64,000 bases of DNA from Acidimicrobiales bacterium (GTDB taxonomy: Bacteria > Actinomycetota > Acidimicrobiia > Acidimicrobiales > MedAcidi-G1). A program made the position numbers and the translations under genes. This document shows positions 46,652 through 55,799 of this stretch, one piece after another. The stretch spans positions 1 to 64,000 of the forward strand of contig JAQWTI010000007.1 of the NCBI GenBank assembly GCA_029242745.1, given 5' to 3'. Numbering within the stretch: position 1 is the first letter of the stretch; each line of letters opens with the position of its first letter. The notes beneath the pieces are model-generated. The model made no database searches and was not told where the DNA came from. It saw only the letters and a program-made list of their open reading frames with translations.

Positions 46652-49600
46652 TCACCCGGTCAGGACCGCTTCAGCACCTAAGAGCACCCGAATCTCACCC
46701 AACACGCCACTCGCCAAATCTACGGTGTACTCCGGCGGTAAACGGAGCACCTGACGATCACCGAGGTGTAGGAACACTTCCGAATCACCAGGATAGGCGG
46801 TCAGCAGATCCTTCAGCTCGTTGATTGTCTCCGGTCTTACTCTTTCCAGTGGGAGTTGGACACGAACGGGCTTGACTGCGTCGATTTCCGCAGTGTGGAC
46901 AATTTCCACCTCGTGGCAAATAATTTTTGGAAGATCTTCTCGGCGGTCGATTCTCCCTTTCACCAGAACGATTACGTCGTCAGTCAACTTGTGCCCGTGG
47001 TCAGCCATGGTCTTGGGGAAAACCATCACCTCCATCGAACCACCTAGATCCTCAAGGCTAAACACCGCCATTAGATCGCCTCGCCGAGTCCACTTCTTGT
47101 CCAGATTGGTGACCACACCACCTATCGTCCAAAAACCGCCGTCTTCAGCATCTTCCAGTTCGACAATTGAGGTATCGCAGCGACGGCGAATAGCTGACTC
47201 GTACCCCTGCAGAGGGTGGTCAGACACATAGAGCCCCAGCATTTCTTTTTCAAAGGACAACCGAGTCATCTTGTCAAATTCAATGTCTTCGATAAGGACC
47301 CGTTCATCAAAAACAGGTCCACCTTCTTCGATCTCACCAAACAGCGACATCACGCCCATGTCGTGTTCTTTTCGACGGGCCACCGTGTGGTCAATAATCT
47401 GTTCGTGGGCATGCAACAAGCCCTGGCGCGGGTGGCCCATAGCATCAAACGCTCCAGCCTTGATCAGCGACTCCACTGTTCGCTTGTTGAGCACCGTGGT
47501 ATCGCATCGTTCACAGAAGTCGTAGAAGTCCACAAACGGACCATTGGCGTCGCGTTCGGCCACCATAAGTTCAACTAGGCCTTCACCAACATTACGCACT
47601 GCCGACAAGCCGAACACGATCTCAGATGATGCGGTTTCAATACCTCCGAGAGGACCGAGGACCGGTTCAAAATCGGACCTCGCCAAATTGACATCCGGCA
47701 CCGCCACCTCGATTCCCAGCACCCTGCACTCGTTCAGGTAGACAGCCGCTTTATCTAAATTGGACTTCACGCTGGTAAGCAGAGCCGCTAGGTACTGAAC
47801 CGGATAATGGGCCTTTAGATAGGCGATCTGATATGCGACATACCCGTAGCCGTACGAATGACTTTTGTTGAAGGCATAGTCAGCAAACTGTTCAATGGTG
47901 TCAAAGAGTTCGTCGCCAAGTTTGCGTCCGTAACTTGTCGCCTCACAGCCTTCGACGAAAGCCTCTCGCTCCGTAGCCATCAACTCACGGTCTTTCTTGC
48001 CGCAAGCCTTCCGTAGATTGTCGGCATCAGCTAGCGAATAGCCAGCGAACTTCTGGGCGACTCGCATCACTGATTCCTGATAAATCATCAAGCCATACGT
48101 ATCGGCCAGCAAAGCCTCAGCATCTTCGTGAAAGAACTTGACTTCCTGCCGGCCGTTCTTTCGATCGGCGTAGTCGTTGTGCATGTTGGCAGCCATCGGG
48201 CCAGGCCGGTAGAGCGCTACCAGGGCAGCTACATCCTCAAACGTTGTTGGAGCCAAGGATCGCATGAGTGCCCGCATGGGGCCGGACTCCAGCTGAAACA
48301 CACCGACGGAATCTCCCCGTGCCAGCATCTCGTAGGTAGGACCATCTTCAAGATCCACAGAATCAATGTCGATGACCTGGTCAGTCGTTCGCTGGATGAG
48401 AGACAGGGTGTCAGTAATAACATCAAGGTTCCGGAGGCCAAGGAAATCCATCTTCAGGAGGCCTAGGTCCTCGACCCCGTGCATCTCGTATTGAGTGACC
48501 ACTGGAGCATCTGCGGGATCTTGACCCGATTCAGGCTTTCGTTGGATGGGTAGATAGTCGGTAAGTGGCTCACGAGTGATCACCACGGCCGCAGCATGGA
48601 TTCCATCTTGGCGACGCAGCCCTTCCAAACCTCGCGCTACATCAACGACAGCGCGGACATCATCATCATCGGTGTACATGTCTCGGAGGTCGGCTGCCAT
48701 TTTGAAGCCGTCTAGGTGCTTCTCGGTTTTCTCCAAACAAGCCCCAAGTGGAGTGTCACGTCCCATGATCAGCGGCGGCATCGCCTTAGCGATCCGGTCG
48801 CCCACTCCGTATGGATAGCCCAGAACGCGCGCAGCGTCTCTTACGGCCGCCCGGGCCTTGATCTGAGAGAACGTCACTATCTGGGCTACGTGGTCCCTGC
48901 CGTACTTCTCCGCCGCGTAGCGGATCATCTCATCGCGGTAGCGGGAATCGAAATCCATATCAATGTCGGGCATGGAAACTCTGCTGGGGTTCAGAAAACG
49001 TTCAAACAGCAGGTCGTACTTGATCGGGTCAAGATCAGTAATCCACAAGCAGTAGGCCACAGCACAGCCAGCAGCACTACCCCGGCCTGGGCCAACTCGG
49101 ATTTCACGATCGCGCGCATGACGGATCAAATCCCAAGTGATGAGAAAGTACGAAGAAAAACCCATTTCCCGGATTGTCGTCAGTTCATAGGCAAGACGTT
49201 CAACCACCCGGTCCTCAAGTTGATCACCCCATCGCCTACGAGCACCCTCAAAGGCCAGATGTTCAAGGTAGGCATCGGCACCGGCGAACTCGTCTGGTAT
49301 CGGAAAGTCGGGCAGCTTCGGCTTGCCGAACTCAATCTCCACATCGCACCGCTCAGCGATCCAAAGGGTGTTGTCACATGCCGAGGGCACATGCCGAAAC
49401 AGATCACGCATTTCGGAAGTTGTCTTCAAGTAGTGCTCTTCACCGGAAAATTTGAAACGGTCTGGGTCGCTCATTAGCGAACCCGTCTGCACACACAGGA
49501 GAGCATCATGAGCACGTGCGTCATCACGATGGGTGTAGTGGCTGTCATTCGTGGCCAGCAACGGAGCACCCAAATCCGTTGCCAGTTTCTCGAGTTGCGG

Positions 49601-50227
49601 ATTCGTTCGGTGCTGCTCAGGTATGCCGTGATCCTGCAACTCGACGAACAGATTGTCCTTGCCGAAGATCTCTTGTAGCCGACCGGCTTTGGTTCGGGCA
49701 TCGTCATAGTCGTCGCGCATCAACGCCTGCAGAACATGGCCGCCCAGACAACCGGTCGTAGCAATTAGGCCCTTGGCATGATCTGAAAGAACATCCCAGT
49801 CCACTCGAGGCTTGTAGTAATACCCCTCCATGAAGGCTCGACTGGCCACCTGAATGAGATTTCGATACCCATCGTTGCTCTCGGCCAGCAAGGTCAAGTG
49901 GTACATCAGTTTGCGACCACCATCGGTCTCACCACCTGAATCATCAACTCTCCCGCGCCGTGAAGGCCGCTCAAACCGGGTCTCATGAGCCATATAAGCC
50001 TCAGTGCCCAAAATAGGCTTAATGCCTCGATCGCGACACGCACGATAGAAGTCGAGAATTCCATACATGTTTCCGTGATCGGTAATTCCCAATGCCGTCT
50101 GCCCGTCAGCCACGGCGGCATCTACTAGGTCCCCAACCCGAGCAGCGCCATCGAGCATGGAAAACTCGGTATGAACGTGGAGGTGGGTAAAGCCTTTACT
50201 CACAAGACGGTGCTCAAATGACGACAC
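46652..50227 (-). CDS. dnaE: DNA polymerase III alpha subunit
   Basis: Replicative polymerase of the C family. The N-terminal PHP domain keeps metal ligands (HLHVHTEFSMLDGA, ITDHGNMYG, NDSHY), which in mycobacterial DnaE1 give proofreading activity. The polymerase core has GPGRGSAAG, the catalytic Asp pair in MPDIDMDFDSRYRDE, the third in LLKMDFLGLRNL, and FNKSHSYGYG. An OB fold (WTIGGVVTNLDKKWTRRGD) lies near the C-terminus. The GTG at 50227 was chosen; the frame runs to 50314 inside the upstream gene. About 1191 residues, DnaE1 size. Confidence 0.95.
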   Translation of the reverse strand: MSSFEHRLVSKGFTHLHVHTEFSMLDGAARVGDLVDAAVADGQTALGITDHGNMYGILDFYRACRDRGIKPILGTEAYMAHETRFERPSRRGRVDDSGGETDGGRKLMYHLTLLAESNDGYRNLIQVASRAFMEGYYYKPRVDWDVLSDHAKGLIATTGCLGGHVLQALMRDDYDDARTKAGRLQEIFGKDNLFVELQDHGIPEQHRTNPQLEKLATDLGAPLLATNDSHYTHRDDARAHDALLCVQTGSLMSDPDRFKFSGEEHYLKTTSEMRDLFRHVPSACDNTLWIAERCDVEIEFGKPKLPDFPIPDEFAGADAYLEHLAFEGARRRWGDQLEDRVVERLAYELTTIREMGFSSYFLITWDLIRHARDREIRVGPGRGSAAGCAVAYCLWITDLDPIKYDLLFERFLNPSRVSMPDIDMDFDSRYRDEMIRYAAEKYGRDHVAQIVTFSQIKARAAVRDAARVLGYPYGVGDRIAKAMPPLIMGRDTPLGACLEKTEKHLDGFKMAADLRDMYTDDDDVRAVVDVARGLEGLRRQDGIHAAAVVITREPLTDYLPIQRKPESGQDPADAPVVTQYEMHGVEDLGLLKMDFLGLRNLDVITDTLSLIQRTTDQVIDIDSVDLEDGPTYEMLARGDSVGVFQLESGPMRALMRSLAPTTFEDVAALVALYRPGPMAANMHNDYADRKNGRQEVKFFHEDAEALLADTYGLMIYQESVMRVAQKFAGYSLADADNLRKACGKKDRELMATEREAFVEGCEATSYGRKLGDELFDTIEQFADYAFNKSHSYGYGYVAYQIAYLKAHYPVQYLAALLTSVKSNLDKAAVYLNECRVLGIEVAVPDVNLARSDFEPVLGPLGGIETASSEIVFGLSAVRNVGEGLVELMVAERDANGPFVDFYDFCERCDTTVLNKRTVESLIKAGAFDAMGHPRQGLLHAHEQIIDHTVARRKEHDMGVMSLFGEIEEGGPVFDERVLIEDIEFDKMTRLSFEKEMLGLYVSDHPLQGYESAIRRRCDTSIVELEDAEDGGFWTIGGVVTNLDKKWTRRGDLMAVFSLEDLGGSMEVMVFPKTMADHGHKLTDDVIVLVKGRIDRREDLPKIICHEVEIVHTAEIDAVKPVRVQLPLERVRPETINELKDLLTAYPGDSEVFLHLGDRQVLRLPPEYTVDLASGVLGEIRVLLGAEAVLTG

Positions 50228-50255
50228 GCTGACGTTTCTGCGTCGCCAAGAATAT

Positions 50256-50771
50256 TCATAGGTAGGTACCAGGTCGCACGTCAGCTCCCGGCCCGTCGCC
50301 AGACTCCAACTCACCGCGACGCATTCCGGCCAACTGCTCCTGAGCAGCCATCTGTTGGGCGAACAGGGTGGCCTGAATCCCTTGAATCAATCCCTCCAAC
50401 CAACCAACAAGTTGCGCCTGAGCGATCCGTAACTCATCAACACTGGGGGCGGCGTCTTCAGTGAAAGGCAGGGCTAAACGGCCCAACTCATCTTGCAGGT
50501 CGGGCGAAAGTGCTGAGCCCAATTCAGCCACTGAAGTAGCATAAATATCCCGGAGACGGTCACGACTTGGCTCATCAAGGGTGGCCAAGCGCACTTCCTC
50601 CAGGAGTAGACGCATCATCGTTCCAACTCGCATGACTTTTGCTGGCTGCTCGATCGACTCCTCTACCTCATCGAGTTCACCCTCCGTTTCGTTATCTACC
50701 AGTCCAGCCGAATGCCCTACGACCTCAGGTTCTACCGATTCCTCATCAGGTGAATGAATTTCGCCGCTCAT
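50256..50771 (-). CDS. bpa: Bacterial proteasome activator
   Basis: Homologue of Bpa/PafE (M. tuberculosis Rv3780), an ATP-independent ring that opens the 20S proteasome. The helical core matches closely: KVMRVGTMMRLLLEEVR, SRDRLRDIYATSVAELG, RIAQAQLVGWLEGLIQGIQ, LFAQQMAAQEQLAGM. The C-terminus ends GTYL, the position and pattern of the GQYL motif that docks into the proteasome alpha ring. The N-terminal 40 residues are acidic and unconserved. The proteasome genes themselves are not in the window. It is 28 bases upstream of dnaE. Confidence 0.93.
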   Translation of the reverse strand: MSGEIHSPDEESVEPEVVGHSAGLVDNETEGELDEVEESIEQPAKVMRVGTMMRLLLEEVRLATLDEPSRDRLRDIYATSVAELGSALSPDLQDELGRLALPFTEDAAPSVDELRIAQAQLVGWLEGLIQGIQATLFAQQMAAQEQLAGMRRGELESGDGPGADVRPGTYL

Positions 50772-50822
50772 TGTCGGGACTCTATGCCGCGTAGGCCACC
50801 ACAGGGGGTGGGGTAAGTGGCA

Positions 50823-51965
50823 TCAAGTGACCGCGCAGAGCGCTGGTACAAGAACTTCGTCCGCTGTCAGCGAACCATGACGCCCAATTAGTTCAATCGA
50901 AGTGTGCTCAGCGGTATCGACAAAACCAACCGGCTCATACGGAACTAACGCCACGTCACCCAGACGCCGACGAGCCACCCCAGTCACTCTCGGGCCAAAC
51001 CAGCCATCAGCGACTACTTGTTCAAGGCTGCGGACCCATGCCACATCTCCGAAGGCCTCATCAGCCGCCGCCAACAAGTCGGTGGCGGCACCAGGCCGAG
51101 CGTGTAGCCACCGAAAGCGGGCCTCACCACTCTGCCCGTCAATTAGTCCAGTGACCCCAACTGGGAGTTCCAACATTCGACCACCAACGTGGACCTGTCC
51201 ATGATCAGCCGTCACGACCACAGCAGTACCAACTGGGAGTCGATTCAAAATATCAGAGACCATGGTGTCGCAGGAGGACAATTCCGCGTCGTAGCGATCC
51301 GATAATCCAAATTCGTGGGCTGTCCGGTCTATGTCATCCCAGTAAGCGTAGACAAATGCCTCACCGCTATTAAACGCCTCAACGACTTCGTTCACCAAGC
51401 CTCGACGGTCGCCATAACCAACCAAGCGAGTGTCTGATAAATGTGCCGCAGTGAACCCTGACTCGAGAAAGGCCCGTCGGGTCACCACGATGGGCCACTG
51501 GGCACCAAACAATGTGTGTACTTGAAACTCTTGCGGATCATGCTTACGTCGGGCATCTCCAAACTTCGTTGTCCACCGAAGGGCATTGAGGACTTCTGAA
51601 TGCGCTCCGACTTCAGGCCCACCAACAGCAATCCGGTAACCGACAACTCCATGCTCCCCAGGTGGCACACCGGTCGAAATGGACGTCAACGCTGATGCAG
51701 TCGTGGTTGGCGCCACCGTAGTTATCGGCCCTCCGATCAAGCCACCCATTACCGGCGTCTGATCAACGCGTTCCTGCAGTTGAGACCAACCCAACCCGTC
51801 GAGAACAAGGAGCAGCACTCTGGACGCGCTGCCAACTTCGACCGGCAACCACCACGGCCATTCATTAGGCCCTTCTGGGCCATCCAGCAGTGACGGCACC
51901 AGTCGGGTTACACAAGCGTCGGAGTAGTCAGGCACGACCGGATCCGGAACAGTGAGAGATTCCAT
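50823..51965 (-). CDS. Alkaline-phosphatase-superfamily phosphodiesterase
   Basis: Type I phosphodiesterase/nucleotide pyrophosphatase-like protein. Metal ligands and nucleophile are visible: LLLVLDGLGWSQL, APTTTASALTSISTG (Thr nucleophile), YWDDIDRTAHEFG and VTADHGQVHV. 380 residues, soluble, no signal peptide. The substrate is unknown. The ATG at 51965 is preferred over an in-frame TTG nine bases upstream. It is followed by bpa after 51 bases on the same strand. Confidence 0.88.
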   Translation of the reverse strand: MESLTVPDPVVPDYSDACVTRLVPSLLDGPEGPNEWPWWLPVEVGSASRVLLLVLDGLGWSQLQERVDQTPVMGGLIGGPITTVAPTTTASALTSISTGVPPGEHGVVGYRIAVGGPEVGAHSEVLNALRWTTKFGDARRKHDPQEFQVHTLFGAQWPIVVTRRAFLESGFTAAHLSDTRLVGYGDRRGLVNEVVEAFNSGEAFVYAYWDDIDRTAHEFGLSDRYDAELSSCDTMVSDILNRLPVGTAVVVTADHGQVHVGGRMLELPVGVTGLIDGQSGEARFRWLHARPGAATDLLAAADEAFGDVAWVRSLEQVVADGWFGPRVTGVARRRLGDVALVPYEPVGFVDTAEHTSIELIGRHGSLTADEVLVPALCAVT

Positions 51966-52108
51966 GGAGGCCAACCTAAACCGCTCGGCGTTGTCTTAAA
52001 CAAAAAGGTCGCTCCGGATGAATCCCTGTGAAGGTTTCGACTCGCGGCGACTACACCAGCCAGTCCCTAGTCTCCTATCTCCTCCACTACGACGGGCGAA
52101 CTTCTCGC

Positions 52109-53065
52109 TCAGTCACTTTCCATAGATATTCCGTGATCGGGCGGTCCCAGATGTTGAAGAAGGTCAAGTAGTTCGTCGGGCAATGGCGCATCAAACGACA
52201 TCCGCTCACCAGTGACAGGGTGGTCAAAAGCCAAGTGGGAAGCATGCAGGAACGGACGGTCAATTCTCAACTGGTCTGACCCGGATTCACGTTGACCTCC
52301 GTACGCGCGGTCACCAACCAGTGGATGTCCAATCGCTGAGAGATGAACGCGAATCTGGTGTGTACGGCCAGTTTCCAAGCGACACCGTAAGAGACTCACC
52401 TGTGGGACGTTCCAGGTGTCCTCTATTTCGAAATGAGTGCGAGCCGGACGACCCGATCCCACCACCGCCATACGGGTCCGATCTTTGTTCGACCGACCAA
52501 TCGGAGCATCGACCACTCCGGTAGAAGAGTCGGGCTGCCCCCAAACAAGAGCCAGATATCGGCGCCCAACACTGCGGCTTGCCAACTGCCCAACCAGCGA
52601 GTCGTAAGCAACCTGCGTCCGGGCCACAGCTAATGCACCCGAAGTCCCGAGGTCGAGGCGGTGAACGATGCCCGGGCGGGCCACCGAGCCCACACCAGCA
52701 ATCTCCGGATAGCGAGCCAGCAGGCCATTCACCAGAGTGCCTTCAAAGTTGCCGGCCCCCGGGTGCACGACCAGGCCCGCAGGCTTAACGACCACGATCA
52801 CGTCATCGTCTGCGTACAGCACCGGAACCACTACGGAGAGGTCGCCCTCTGGTACATGTTTCGCCTCGCGCTCAAACTCTGTGACGGTCAACTCCTCATC
52901 AGCCCGGACTTTTCGAGAACGGGAGGTGACCACCTCTCCATCTAGAAATACAGCACCAACGTCAATGGCTTTACCCGCCCGGTTTCGACTTACGTCAGCC
53001 AACAGGGCGACTACCCGGTCGATTCGTTCCCCCTCTAGTGCTGGTGGAACAACTGCATCCAACAT
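52109..53065 (-). CDS. rluD: Ribosomal large-subunit pseudouridine synthase, RluD type
   Basis: Isomerises uridines in 23S rRNA. An S4 RNA-binding domain (residues 15-70, ERIDRVVALLADVSRNRAGK) precedes the RluA-type catalytic domain with VVKPAGLVVHPGAGN, the catalytic Asp in GIVHRLDLGTSGAL, and LETGRTHQIRVHL. The ATG at 53065 has AGGTGGG 6 bases upstream; a GTG at 53104 would extend the protein by 13 residues into the lspA end. In Actinobacteria this gene commonly follows lspA. Confidence 0.94.
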   Translation of the reverse strand: MLDAVVPPALEGERIDRVVALLADVSRNRAGKAIDVGAVFLDGEVVTSRSRKVRADEELTVTEFEREAKHVPEGDLSVVVPVLYADDDVIVVVKPAGLVVHPGAGNFEGTLVNGLLARYPEIAGVGSVARPGIVHRLDLGTSGALAVARTQVAYDSLVGQLASRSVGRRYLALVWGQPDSSTGVVDAPIGRSNKDRTRMAVVGSGRPARTHFEIEDTWNVPQVSLLRCRLETGRTHQIRVHLSAIGHPLVGDRAYGGQRESGSDQLRIDRPFLHASHLAFDHPVTGERMSFDAPLPDELLDLLQHLGPPDHGISMESD

Positions 53066-53096
53066 AGGCAGCCCACCTGTACCTTCAGAGCCCACG

Positions 53097-53570
53097 TCAC
53101 CCACGGGACCAGCCCCTCAGAACTATGAGGATCCCACCAACCACGATTGCGGCATCAGCCACGTTGAATACCGGCCACCATTGGAAGTCCACAAAGTCGA
53201 TTACGGCGCCTGACAACAAGCCTTCATCAGCCCGGAAGGCTCGGTCTCCCAGGTTTGCTAGTGCTCCGCCGACAACGGCGCCCACAGCCGCTCGAGCCAC
53301 GGGATCGACGGTCTTGGCTCCATAGCGCACCACCAAGATCACAACAACAACCGCTGCGACAGCCAACAAGGGACCCAAGCCCTCTCCTTGACTGAAGGCT
53401 GCACCTGTATTGCGGACTAGGTGAAATCGCAATGTCCAAAAGAGGTCAACATCTTGATCTTTGAGGGCCTGCAGCACCCACCACTTCGTCAACTGATCAA
53501 CGAGAAAGACAACCAACCCAGCGAACGTAGGGGCTGCCCACCGGCCGGAGAGGCCGGTCCCCTGACTCAC
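53097..53570 (-). CDS. lspA: Lipoprotein signal peptidase
   Basis: Membrane aspartyl protease that removes lipoprotein signal peptides. Four hydrophobic helices, with FLVDQLTKWWV in the first, LVRNTGAAFSQG, and the two catalytic Asp in GGALANLGDRAF and WWPVFNVADAAIVVG. 157 residues. GTG start overlapping the upstream stop (GTGA), so translation is coupled to the DksA-like gene. Confidence 0.95.
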   Translation of the reverse strand: MSQGTGLSGRWAAPTFAGLVVFLVDQLTKWWVLQALKDQDVDLFWTLRFHLVRNTGAAFSQGEGLGPLLAVAAVVVVILVVRYGAKTVDPVARAAVGAVVGGALANLGDRAFRADEGLLSGAVIDFVDFQWWPVFNVADAAIVVGGILIVLRGWSRG

Positions 53571-54022
53571 CGGCGTCCCAGCCCTCCGGCCTTAAATTCA
53601 ACGCGCTCGGACGCCCATGGAATAATCTTTAACCGCTCTTTGGGAATATTCTTCCCCGACTTCACACAGACTCCATATACGCCCTTGCGAATCCGCTCAA
53701 GAGCAGCATCGATCTCGTCGACTGCAGCCCTGGCTTGAGCACTTAGGGCCAAGTCAAGGTCTCGTTCGACGGCCAAGGTGTCACCCTCGCCCGATTCATC
53801 ATCAAACTGAACATCGCCTGGATCTCGATCCTCCAACAATGCATCGGCTTCTGCCTGAAGATTGTCGGCACTCAACACGTAGTGGGCCCGTTCTCTAAGC
53901 AGTGCCGCTTTCTGCTCATCAAGGAACTTCTTGCCGAACGGCGTCTTGGCTGCGGCTTTCTTAGCCGGTGCTTTGGCTGCGGCTTTCTTAGCCGGTGACT
54001 TCTTCGAAACTTTTTTGGCCAT
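53567..54022 (-). CDS. DksA/TraR-family protein with degenerate zinc finger and basic tail
   Basis: A 151-residue relative of DksA, proteins that bind RNA polymerase. The first 25 residues are a Lys/Ala/Pro repeat of histone H1 type (KKSPAKKAAAKAPAKKAAAK). A coiled-coil region follows (LLRERAHYVLSADNLQAEAD). The C-terminal zinc-finger region YGVCVKSGKNIPKERLKIIP keeps only one of four cysteines (Cys119): the second is Ser and the last pair is replaced by ASER/VEF. Perfect AGGAGGTGA ribosome-binding site 8 bases before the ATG at 54022. In relatives it also lies between ileS and lspA; ileS is absent here. Confidence 0.88.
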   Translation of the reverse strand: MAKKVSKKSPAKKAAAKAPAKKAAAKTPFGKKFLDEQKAALLRERAHYVLSADNLQAEADALLEDRDPGDVQFDDESGEGDTLAVERDLDLALSAQARAAVDEIDAALERIRKGVYGVCVKSGKNIPKERLKIIPWASERVEFKAGGLGRR

Positions 54023-54152
54023 AACCGTCACCTCCTGGGTGATGCCACCTTGACATCAGCTGCTTTAATACCCGCGTTTGGTCTAGGTCGGGCGAGCGCA
54101 GGAGCATATCCGGCTTACACATATGCCGGTGGGACCCCGCTGTAAAATCGCC

Positions 54153-54938
54153 CTAAGTCCCATCCTCTGCAAAAAAAGCGTCAAGATCGCCCTCATCACC
54201 ACCGACCGCTCCACCACGACCCATCCCAGTGTGTCCGTCAAGATCAGCTGCTGGCCTGATTGGCCTAACCACCGAGTTTGAATTCAGATCCGGCGCCCAG
54301 ACCGGTTCCGCTAACTCCGGATTATCAACACCGACGTTACTTTCGGTGCTTCTCCGAGAGTCCACCGAACTAGCTAGTGGCTGACCATAAGCAGCCAAGT
54401 CTCCTAACGCCTCAGGCCTGTCCTCGATCTCACCAATGAGGTTCGAAAAGTCAGCGACCACCCTAGTAAGGCGCGTTCGATGGGCAGAAAGATGGGTGGC
54501 GGTTACATCCAACTGCTCCGCCAGGGCACTCCGTTGCTCTTCTAGTTCAGTAATTTCAGCCAAGACCCGACCTCGGGCCTCTTCAGCGTCATGGCGGATT
54601 TCAATTTCAGCCGCCTCCCGCAGGGCAAAGCTCTCTGACTGCGCTTCAGCAACAATCTTTGATGCTTCGGCTGCCGCTTTGGCAATTTCTGCCTCAGCAG
54701 TAGACCGTGCCGCCCTAGCCGCCTCGAACTCCTCAGCCAACTGACGTTCTGCCAAAGTCGCCCGTTCGTTGGCCCGCCTCTCAGCCGAACCGAGTTCTTC
54801 GACAAGGTTTCGCAGACGATCCAGAAGTGCATCTACTTCGGCCGAGTCATAGCCTCGCATCTTCGTCGAGAACTGAGTGTCATCAAGTTCGTGGATAATT
54901 CCGGCGACCCGTTCACCTAGAACTGCTCGAAGGTCCAT
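54153..54938 (-). CDS. divIVA: DivIVA/Wag31-type cell-pole protein
   Basis: Membrane-curvature-sensing coiled-coil scaffold for polar growth or septum placement. The N-terminus has FSTKMRGYDSAEVDALLDRLRNLVEE, the DivIVA signature, followed by a long Ala/Glu-rich coiled coil (residues about 50-165). The last 90 residues are a disordered Gly/Asp-rich tail. 261 residues, close to mycobacterial Wag31. In many Actinobacteria ileS follows; here the next gene is the DksA relative, 130 bases away. Confidence 0.92.
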   Translation of the reverse strand: MDLRAVLGERVAGIIHELDDTQFSTKMRGYDSAEVDALLDRLRNLVEELGSAERRANERATLAERQLAEEFEAARAARSTAEAEIAKAAAEASKIVAEAQSESFALREAAEIEIRHDAEEARGRVLAEITELEEQRSALAEQLDVTATHLSAHRTRLTRVVADFSNLIGEIEDRPEALGDLAAYGQPLASSVDSRRSTESNVGVDNPELAEPVWAPDLNSNSVVRPIRPAADLDGHTGMGRGGAVGGDEGDLDAFFAEDGT

Positions 54939-54993
54939 CTGTTCAGGTTAACGCAGTGCTTCGGCGAGCTCGGCGCGCTGTTGATTCGACAGC

Positions 54994-55245
54994 TCAGCAG
55001 CCCAGCAGGCGCATCAGGACATTAAGGCCGAAGAAAGCCACAATTGGTGATAGATCAAGCGCCATGTGACCCATTCGAACCGGGGGCAGCACACGACGAA
55101 GAGGCACCAAAACCGGATCAGTCACCGTGTACAGAACACCAACCGCTGTTGCCATCGCTCCATCTCGGGCTACCGGAAACCAACTCATGAGAATCCGGAC
55201 CACCAAGACCAGAAGATAAAGCTGCAGCAGGGTACAAAAGAACAC
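54994..55245 (-). CDS. yggT: YggT-family membrane protein
   Basis: Small membrane protein near the division cluster, family YggT (DUF167-independent YlmG type). 83 residues with two hydrophobic helices: LYLLVLVVRILMSWFP, then LDLSPIVAFFGLNVLMRLL; between them TDPVLVPLRRVLPPVR is the conserved family segment. GTG start with AGGAGG 3-4 bases upstream. It follows sepF by 8 bases. In cyanobacteria and Gram-positives the family is linked to division and membrane organisation. Confidence 0.9.
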   Translation of the reverse strand: MFFCTLLQLYLLVLVVRILMSWFPVARDGAMATAVGVLYTVTDPVLVPLRRVLPPVRMGHMALDLSPIVAFFGLNVLMRLLGC

Positions 55246-55253
55246 GAAGCCTC

Positions 55254-55745
55254 CTAGCCATCTAGGTGGCGGCGATCCTCGACGGATACCTCCACGTCAG
55301 AAGGGGTGAGGAGGTACACCTGGGGACCAATTTTCTCCATTTGTCCGTCACCGTCGTAACAGACACCACTAGCAAAATCGATAATCCGCCTTGAAAGGTC
55401 GCCATCCACCCCCTGCAGATTGACGATCACCGGCTGTTTACCCTTGAAGCGATCGGCAATCCCCTGAACGTCTTCGAATCCGGAAGGGATAACGGTATGC
55501 GCCTTTGCAGTGACAGCTGGCTGAAGCGGGCGAACTGTCCCACTGGATTCAGGGGGCAGCGTCCGCACAGTATTAGACACCGGTACCCGGGTGTGCAAAG
55601 GACGCACCGTGCCGCCAGTCTCGGCCGCTAGTCGGGCCTCCGCGAACTCGGTGGACGACAACGGCCCGCGCAGGAGCGGTTCATCGGACAGGTCTTCGTA
55701 GGCGTCATCAGGACCAAGCCCTAGCCACAGCATTAGTTTCTTCAT
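55254..55745 (-). CDS. sepF: Cell division protein SepF
   Basis: FtsZ membrane anchor. Starts MKKLMLWLGLGPDD, the membrane-binding helix, followed by a disordered linker (residues 30-85) and the SepF dimer domain: VIPSGFEDVQGIADRFKGKQ, VIVNLQGVDGDLSRRIIDFASG and KIGPQVYLLTPSDV. The ATG at 55745 is chosen for homology over an upstream start at 55769. About 163 residues. Located between yggS and yggT as usual. Confidence 0.95.
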   Translation of the reverse strand: MKKLMLWLGLGPDDAYEDLSDEPLLRGPLSSTEFAEARLAAETGGTVRPLHTRVPVSNTVRTLPPESSGTVRPLQPAVTAKAHTVIPSGFEDVQGIADRFKGKQPVIVNLQGVDGDLSRRIIDFASGVCYDGDGQMEKIGPQVYLLTPSDVEVSVEDRRHLDG

Positions 55746-55799
55746 CGAAGCCTGATGGTACCGGCCCACCTACGTCCCGCCCGGTACCCAAAGAATGAT

